Below are positions 23,887 to 27,869 of a DNA stretch of 27,869 bases, piece by piece. The notes beneath the pieces are model-generated. The model was given only the letters and a program-made list of their open reading frames with translations, was not told the origin of the DNA and searched no databases. The translations under genes were made by a program, and so were the position numbers. This DNA is from HNR sp040400085 (GTDB lineage Bacteria; Actinomycetota; Actinomycetes; Actinomycetales; Microbacteriaceae): the NCBI GenBank assembly GCA_040400085.1, contig JBBAQX010000066.1:1-27869 (forward strand), in the 5' to 3' direction. Each line of letters starts with the position of its first letter. Positions within the stretch are counted from its first letter, which is position 1.

Positions 23887-25170
23887 ATGTCGCAGCAGGA
23901 GAGGGCTAATGGTGGCTTTTTCCGTGCCCAAAATTTTGTGCTGCGCCACCGCCACGTGGCATACACCCTTTGGGTCGTTACCCTTGCGGCAATCGTAAAT
24001 CTTCTGGGTTTCAAGGCTACGTGGGGAGCCTTCCCCGCACCGGGTATCCCTCACGCAGCGCCCTTCGGGGAGTGGCTCGTTGCCAACCTCGTGGCGGTCA
24101 TCAGCCTCGCAGCCCTCGGAACCATGCATCTACTTCGGAATAAAACGCCTGCTGCTGCAGTCGCGGGAGCCGGTGGGATCCTGGCCATCGAGGCTATCCT
24201 CGCTGGCAGTGTGGCCTGGGGAAGCCTGATTATCGCGTTCGACCTGCTCTACAACGTCACCGTCCGCGCGAGATCGTGGTGGGTTCGTGGTGTGTCTCTC
24301 GGAAGCGTTGCGTTATCTGCTGTGGGGGTTGTGGTGCTGATGGTTTATTCCCGTGAGCTTCCAGCTCCGATAACCGCGCTCGTAACTTTTGTTGTGATTC
24401 TGGGCTCAGTCCTCTGGCTGGCAGAAACCGTCCGCGCCTCGCACCTGATTGCAGAGCAACAGACTGAACGGGCAGAGTCCGCCAAACGTGTGGTTGAAGC
24501 CGAGAAGAAAGCGGCATTCAACGAGGCTCGGCTAGCGATCAGCCGCGATCTCCACGACACAATTTCCGGGCAGCTATCCGTGATCTCGCTACGGTCGGAG
24601 GCCGCTCTTGCCCGCCCCGACATAGGAGATTCCGGCCGCACCAACCTGGAAGCGATTCGGGAAGCAAGCCTCTTAGCACTCGGCGATATGCGCAGCCTCA
24701 TTGAGGTCCTGCGACGCGGAGATAACGCCGACGTCTCCGAGCTGACCGGGTCGCTTGAGCACATTCCGGGTCTGGTCGAGAGGGTCGGGAGGGACGAGCA
24801 TCCGATTCAATTATCGATGCCAGCTGCCGAGCAGATCTCCCGGGTGTCCGCCGATGTATCGGTTGTTGTCTACCGGATTGTGCAGGAAGGGCTAGCGAAC
24901 GCCCTCAAGCACGGATCGGCACCTGCCAAACCAATAGCTGTGAGCATCTCGATAACGGATGCCCTCCTGACGGTCAACATCGAAAACAACAGGAGCCCCT
25001 CGGTCGGGACCTCGACTCAGCGCACTGGGTATGGCCTGATCGGGCTGCGAGAACGCGCCGAGTTAGTTGGCGGTACACTGGCGACCGAGACAACCGATTC
25101 GACCTGGGTGCTCCGGGCGGAACTGCCCCTGAATAAGGAGCTGCCTCTGAACAAGGAAGGGCCCTCATGA
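23887..25170 (+). CDS. Two-component sensor histidine kinase (NarL-partner, HisKA_3 type)
   Basis: This is a membrane histidine kinase. I take ATG 23887 (427 residues) over an in-frame GTG at 23848. About six transmembrane segments occupy residues 25-185, and a short coiled-coil linker (residues 190-215) leads to the HisKA_3 dimer domain, in which ISRDLHDTISG holds the phospho-acceptor His223. The ATPase domain has the N-box YRIVQEGLANALKHG and the G-box GYGLIGLRERAELVGG. There is no extracellular sensory domain, so it probably senses through the membrane, like cell-envelope stress kinases. The 3' end has a small tandem repeat (LPLNKE twice) and overlaps the regulator gene by four bases. Confidence 0.93.
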   Translation: MSQQERANGGFFRAQNFVLRHRHVAYTLWVVTLAAIVNLLGFKATWGAFPAPGIPHAAPFGEWLVANLVAVISLAALGTMHLLRNKTPAAAVAGAGGILAIEAILAGSVAWGSLIIAFDLLYNVTVRARSWWVRGVSLGSVALSAVGVVVLMVYSRELPAPITALVTFVVILGSVLWLAETVRASHLIAEQQTERAESAKRVVEAEKKAAFNEARLAISRDLHDTISGQLSVISLRSEAALARPDIGDSGRTNLEAIREASLLALGDMRSLIEVLRRGDNADVSELTGSLEHIPGLVERVGRDEHPIQLSMPAAEQISRVSADVSVVVYRIVQEGLANALKHGSAPAKPIAVSISITDALLTVNIENNRSPSVGTSTQRTGYGLIGLRERAELVGGTLATETTDSTWVLRAELPLNKELPLNKEGPS

Positions 25171-25859
25171 CGATAACCGTTCTGCTGGCCGACGATCACG
25201 AGGCCGTCCGCGCGGGGGTACGGGCTCTGGTTGAGACCGCGGAAGACATTCTGGTGGTCGGCGAATGCCCCGACGGGGAATCCGCCGTTGAAGCGGTCGC
25301 GCGTCTTCACCCGGACGTTGTGTTGATGGACGTGCAGATGCCGACCACCGACGGTATTGCGGCGACCGGCAGGATTGTTGCCTCGGGGGAGTCGCAAGTC
25401 ATCATCCTGACAACATTTGGATTCGACGATTATGTTGATCAGGCGCTTCGGGCGGGGGCCGCCGGTTTCTTGCTGAAAACGACCACTCGGGAAGCTCTCG
25501 TCAGCGCAATTCGTAGAGTTCACGATGGAGAGTCGATCCTTGCTCCCGAGGTTACCCGCGGAGTCGTAGAAAGGTATTTAGGCTCGATCGCTGGTGGAGA
25601 GCTAACCGCCCAACCGGCTGAACCCACCGGTGATTCAGCTGTATTGCAAGAGGCAGCCACCCGGATAGACAACCTCACCGAACGCGAGATCGACGTGCTG
25701 GGCTTGCTCGGAGAGGGGCTGTCCAATAGCGCCATCGCCGACCGTCTGGTTATCAGCGAGGCCACGGTCAAAACCCACGTCTCGAGGGTCCTCGGCAAAC
25801 TTGGGCTCGTGTCGCGGCTGCAAGCGGCCCTGGTGGCTAGCCAAGCGTTGCTACGATAG
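25167..25859 (+). CDS. Two-component response regulator, NarL/FixJ family
   Basis: The 230-residue regulator has a receiver domain (residues 1-120) with acidic pair Asp9-Asp10, phospho-acceptor Asp55 in VVLMDVQMP, Thr83 and Lys104. A linker follows, then a LuxR-type helix-turn-helix at about residues 168-212 (LTEREIDVLGLLGEGLSN, EATVKTHVSRVLGKLGL). It is translated with the kinase through an ATGA overlap. The 18-base dyad at 23801-23818 upstream of the kinase is a likely autoregulatory site. tyrS starts five bases after its stop, on the same strand. Confidence 0.95.
   Translation: MTITVLLADDHEAVRAGVRALVETAEDILVVGECPDGESAVEAVARLHPDVVLMDVQMPTTDGIAATGRIVASGESQVIILTTFGFDDYVDQALRAGAAGFLLKTTTREALVSAIRRVHDGESILAPEVTRGVVERYLGSIAGGELTAQPAEPTGDSAVLQEAATRIDNLTEREIDVLGLLGEGLSNSAIADRLVISEATVKTHVSRVLGKLGLVSRLQAALVASQALLR
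25852..25857 (+). promoter_or_regulatory. Candidate -10 for a leaderless tyrS transcript
   Basis: TACGAT lies seven bases before the tyrS GTG, inside the end of the regulator gene, and no ribosome-binding site is present. The arrangement parallels argC and argF. Confidence 0.3.
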
Positions 25860-25864
25860 AACAC

Positions 25865-27184
25865 GTGTCGAATACTACTGATGGAGCGATGGTCCCCGCC
25901 ATCCAACGCAACGACGCCACGTTCGAGACCCTCTGGGACGAGCTCGTGTGGCGTGGCCTTGTGCACGTTTCTACCGAGGCTGGCGCCCTGCGCGAGCTTC
26001 TCGCGGGCGACCCCATCTCGTATTATTGCGGTTTCGACCCGACAGCCCCGAGCCTGCATCTCGGAAATTTCGTGCAGCTGCTGTTCATGCGCCGCCTGCA
26101 ACTTGCCGGGCACAAGCCCATCGGGTTGGTCGGAGGCTCGACCGGTCTGGTCGGCGATCCCCGACCCACCGCCGAGCGCACGCTGAATACCAGGGAGACC
26201 GTTGCCGAGTGGGTCGGCTATCTGCAAGCCCAGGTTCAGCGCTTTCTAGAAGCGGGGGGCCCGAACGGCCTGCGCATGGTCAACAATCTTGACTGGACGG
26301 CGCCGATGAGCGCCATCGATTTCCTCCGCGATATCGGTAAGTACTACCGCGTCGGAACAATGATCAAGAAGGATGCCGTCAGCGCTCGTCTCAACTCTGA
26401 GGCCGGTATTAGCTACACCGAGTTCAGCTACCAAATTTTGCAGGGTCTCGACTACCTGGAGCTGTATCGCACCTACAATTGCGTGCTTCAAACTGGCGGA
26501 AGCGACCAGTGGGGCAACCTCACGAGCGGCACAGACCTGATCCGCCGCGCCGAGGGTGCGAGCGTACATGCCATCGGCACCCCGCTGATCACCAATAGCG
26601 ACGGCACCAAATTTGGTAAGAGCGAGGGCAACGCGATCTGGCTCGATCCCGCGATGGTGTCGCCCTACGCGTTTTACCAGTTTTGGGTGAACACCGACGA
26701 CGCGGATGTGCTTACGCGCCTCAAGGTTTTCACGTTCCTCTCCCGCGAAGAGATCGAGCGTCTGGAAGCGGCGGTGGAAAACGAACCGTTCAAACGGGAA
26801 GCTCAGAAACGCTTGGCGTTCGAAGTGACCGCTACCGTGCACGGAGTCGACGCGACCAACGCCGCAATTGCTGCTTCGTCCGCGCTCTTTGGCCAGGGTT
26901 CGCTTGACGAACTCGATGCCTCAACGCTCGCCGCCGCGCTCGCCGAGCTTCCCCAGGTGGCAGGATCGCTTGGCTCACCCGTTGCTCAATTGCTGGCGGA
27001 TGCCGGTCTCACCAAGAGCCTCGGCGAGTCACGTCGCGCCCTCGACCAGGGCGGCGTGTACCTGAACAACGCCAAGGTCGAGTCCTCGGATGCGGTGCTC
27101 GAAAATCTGCATCTACTCGATGGTGGATATGCTGTGCTTCGCCGCGGCAAGAAAACGCTTGCCGCCATCACGGTCGCACACTAA
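25865..27184 (+). CDS. tyrS: Tyrosyl-tRNA synthetase
   Basis: TyrS charges tRNA-Tyr. The 439-residue protein is a class I synthetase, with HLGN (65-68) as the HIGH motif and KFGKS (249-253) as the KMSKS motif. It has the tyrosine-binding segment YCGFDPTAPSLHLGN and a C-terminal S4 RNA-binding domain (ESRRALDQGGVYLNN). The GTG start at 25865 has no ribosome-binding site; an ATG at 25889 is possible but its GGAG is too close. A strong terminator begins 12 bases after the stop. Confidence 0.96.
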   Translation: MSNTTDGAMVPAIQRNDATFETLWDELVWRGLVHVSTEAGALRELLAGDPISYYCGFDPTAPSLHLGNFVQLLFMRRLQLAGHKPIGLVGGSTGLVGDPRPTAERTLNTRETVAEWVGYLQAQVQRFLEAGGPNGLRMVNNLDWTAPMSAIDFLRDIGKYYRVGTMIKKDAVSARLNSEAGISYTEFSYQILQGLDYLELYRTYNCVLQTGGSDQWGNLTSGTDLIRRAEGASVHAIGTPLITNSDGTKFGKSEGNAIWLDPAMVSPYAFYQFWVNTDDADVLTRLKVFTFLSREEIERLEAAVENEPFKREAQKRLAFEVTATVHGVDATNAAIAASSALFGQGSLDELDASTLAAALAELPQVAGSLGSPVAQLLADAGLTKSLGESRRALDQGGVYLNNAKVESSDAVLENLHLLDGGYAVLRRGKKTLAAITVAH

Positions 27185-27186
27185 TC

Positions 27187-27690
27187 ATGAACGAACGGAT
27201 GCCCGGGGTGCCTAGCGCGCCCCGGGCATCCGTTTTTCGATTGGTCACCGAGTGCCCTGTACCCGCCGAGCGGATGTGGCACCTTTCGCTGAACATCGAT
27301 GAACACCTTGGCTCGATGAGCCACAGCAACGAACGCGCGGTCGCTGGCGTCACGTCCGGTCAGATCGGCCCGGGGGAGTCGGTGACCTGGAGTGCTCGTC
27401 ACTTTGGCATCCGTTTCCGGATGACCTCCTCGATTACCGAGTGGGATGCTCCGCGCCGCTTCGTCGATGAACAAACGCGCGGACCCTTCCGCACTTTCCA
27501 CCACGAACACACGTTCGTGGATATGCCCGGCGCCTGCTCCACCATGGTGGACGAGATCACGTATGCGGCCCCCTTCGGTTTCCTCGGGCGGCTCGCCGAA
27601 CGACTCGTCTTGACGCGGTACCTGCGCCGCCTCATCCTCCGTCGTAATGAATATCTGTTGATTGCCGCGGGTAGCGCCCCCATTTCTTAG
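27187..27690 (+). CDS. SRPBCC-family (START-like) protein
   Basis: This is a small ligand-binding fold protein of the SRPBCC superfamily. The visible pattern is a first strand VFRLVTECPVPAERMW, a central VTWSARHFGIRFRMTSSITEWD, the conserved FHHEHTFVD and a long C-terminal helix ending in RRLILRRNEYLL. The function is unknown; relatives are often annotated as polyketide-cyclase-like or linked to cell-division inhibitor SulA-type epimerase genes. The ATG at 27187 gives 167 residues, but the tyrS terminator lies within its first 17 codons, so the true start may be later (GTG 27208 or TTG 27241). Confidence 0.75.
   Translation: MNERMPGVPSAPRASVFRLVTECPVPAERMWHLSLNIDEHLGSMSHSNERAVAGVTSGQIGPGESVTWSARHFGIRFRMTSSITEWDAPRRFVDEQTRGPFRTFHHEHTFVDMPGACSTMVDEITYAAPFGFLGRLAERLVLTRYLRRLILRRNEYLLIAAGSAPIS
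27196..27237 (+). terminator. Rho-independent terminator of tyrS
   Basis: CGGATGCCCGGGG (27196-27208) and CCCCGGGCATCCG (27220-27232) form a perfect 13-base-pair stem with an 11-base loop, followed by TTTTT (27233-27237). It overlaps the apparent start of the next coding frame. Confidence 0.9.
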
Positions 27691-27709
27691 CCTGTCCAGG
27701 GGCTTTTTA
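27689..27709 (+). terminator. Weak terminator-like hairpin after the SRPBCC gene
   Basis: AGCC and GGCT (27689-27692 and 27701-27704) frame an 8-base loop, with a T run just after. The stem is only four pairs, so this is tentative. From 27710 to the window end I see no gene. Confidence 0.3.
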
Positions 27710-27869
27710 TGCTGCGCATCCCGGATATACCGATGTGCACCTGGGCATAGATCATCAGAAATTGAAAATCTTTGGTGGAAATGGGCATTTCTTCGAGCGT
27801 ATGTGAATCGCTTGGTGTTGCGACACGCCCGGGGTGTGTTGTGGGTGGTGGTGGGTTTTGGTGCGGTTT

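Noticed and set aside
27710..27869. Possible upstream region of an rRNA operon at the right edge
   Set aside because: The GT-rich sequence could precede such an operon, but no rRNA or clear promoter is inside the window.

Overview
This is a high-GC actinobacterial chromosome segment, most likely from the family Microbacteriaceae. That placement is inferred from GC-rich coding, GTG starts, frequent GGATGC/GCATCC motifs and the gene content. The window holds an arginine-biosynthesis locus (argC-argJ-argB-argD, then argF, then argH), followed by a two-component system and tyrS. No rRNA, tRNA or CRISPR was seen.

Between argD and argF sits an insertion of about 14.1 kb that is visibly AT-richer than its flanks. 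It is bracketed by a direct repeat of the last 97 bases of argD (4824-4920 and 18935-19031; 89/97 identical, and 7 of the 8 differences are synonymous). The island therefore replaced the 3' end of argD with a homologous tail and left the other tail as a fragment just before argF. No integrase or transposase gene was found inside it.

The left half of the island holds an aminoglycoside/choline-kinase-fold phosphotransferase, a polytopic membrane protein, a membrane-anchored alpha/beta hydrolase, and a convergent XRE regulator plus ImmA-type HExxH protease pair. The right half (9944-18633) is a complete biosynthetic gene cluster for a daptide, a ribosomally made, post-translationally modified peptide (RiPP) class with two amino ends, described from Microbacterium paraoxydans. 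Its order is mpaB (recognition protein), mpaD (aminotransferase), mpaC (dehydrogenase/oxidative decarboxylase), three tiny precursor genes, mpaM (methyltransferase), mpaP (intramembrane metalloprotease with PqqD-like N-terminus), and an ABC exporter (one ATPase, two permeases). The precursors (43, 41 and 39 residues) are too short for ordinary gene calling. They share a leader motif F-x-E-L-x-x-M-D, have very hydrophobic C-terminal halves, no cysteine, and all end in threonine, the residue converted to the C-terminal dimethylated diamine in daptides.

The proposed working order is: MpaB recruits the leader; MpaC oxidises and decarboxylates the terminal Thr; MpaD aminates the ketone; MpaM dimethylates the amine; MpaP removes the leader; the ABC transporter exports the peptide or protects the producer. 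The XRE/ImmA pair is transcribed divergently from mpaB and is a natural candidate regulator.

Downstream of the island the locus is ordinary: argF, a membrane acyltransferase-like gene, argH, a small monooxygenase-like gene and a membrane protein on the minus strand, a NarL-type sensor/regulator pair, tyrS with a strong terminator, and an SRPBCC-fold gene. argG and argR are not in the window.
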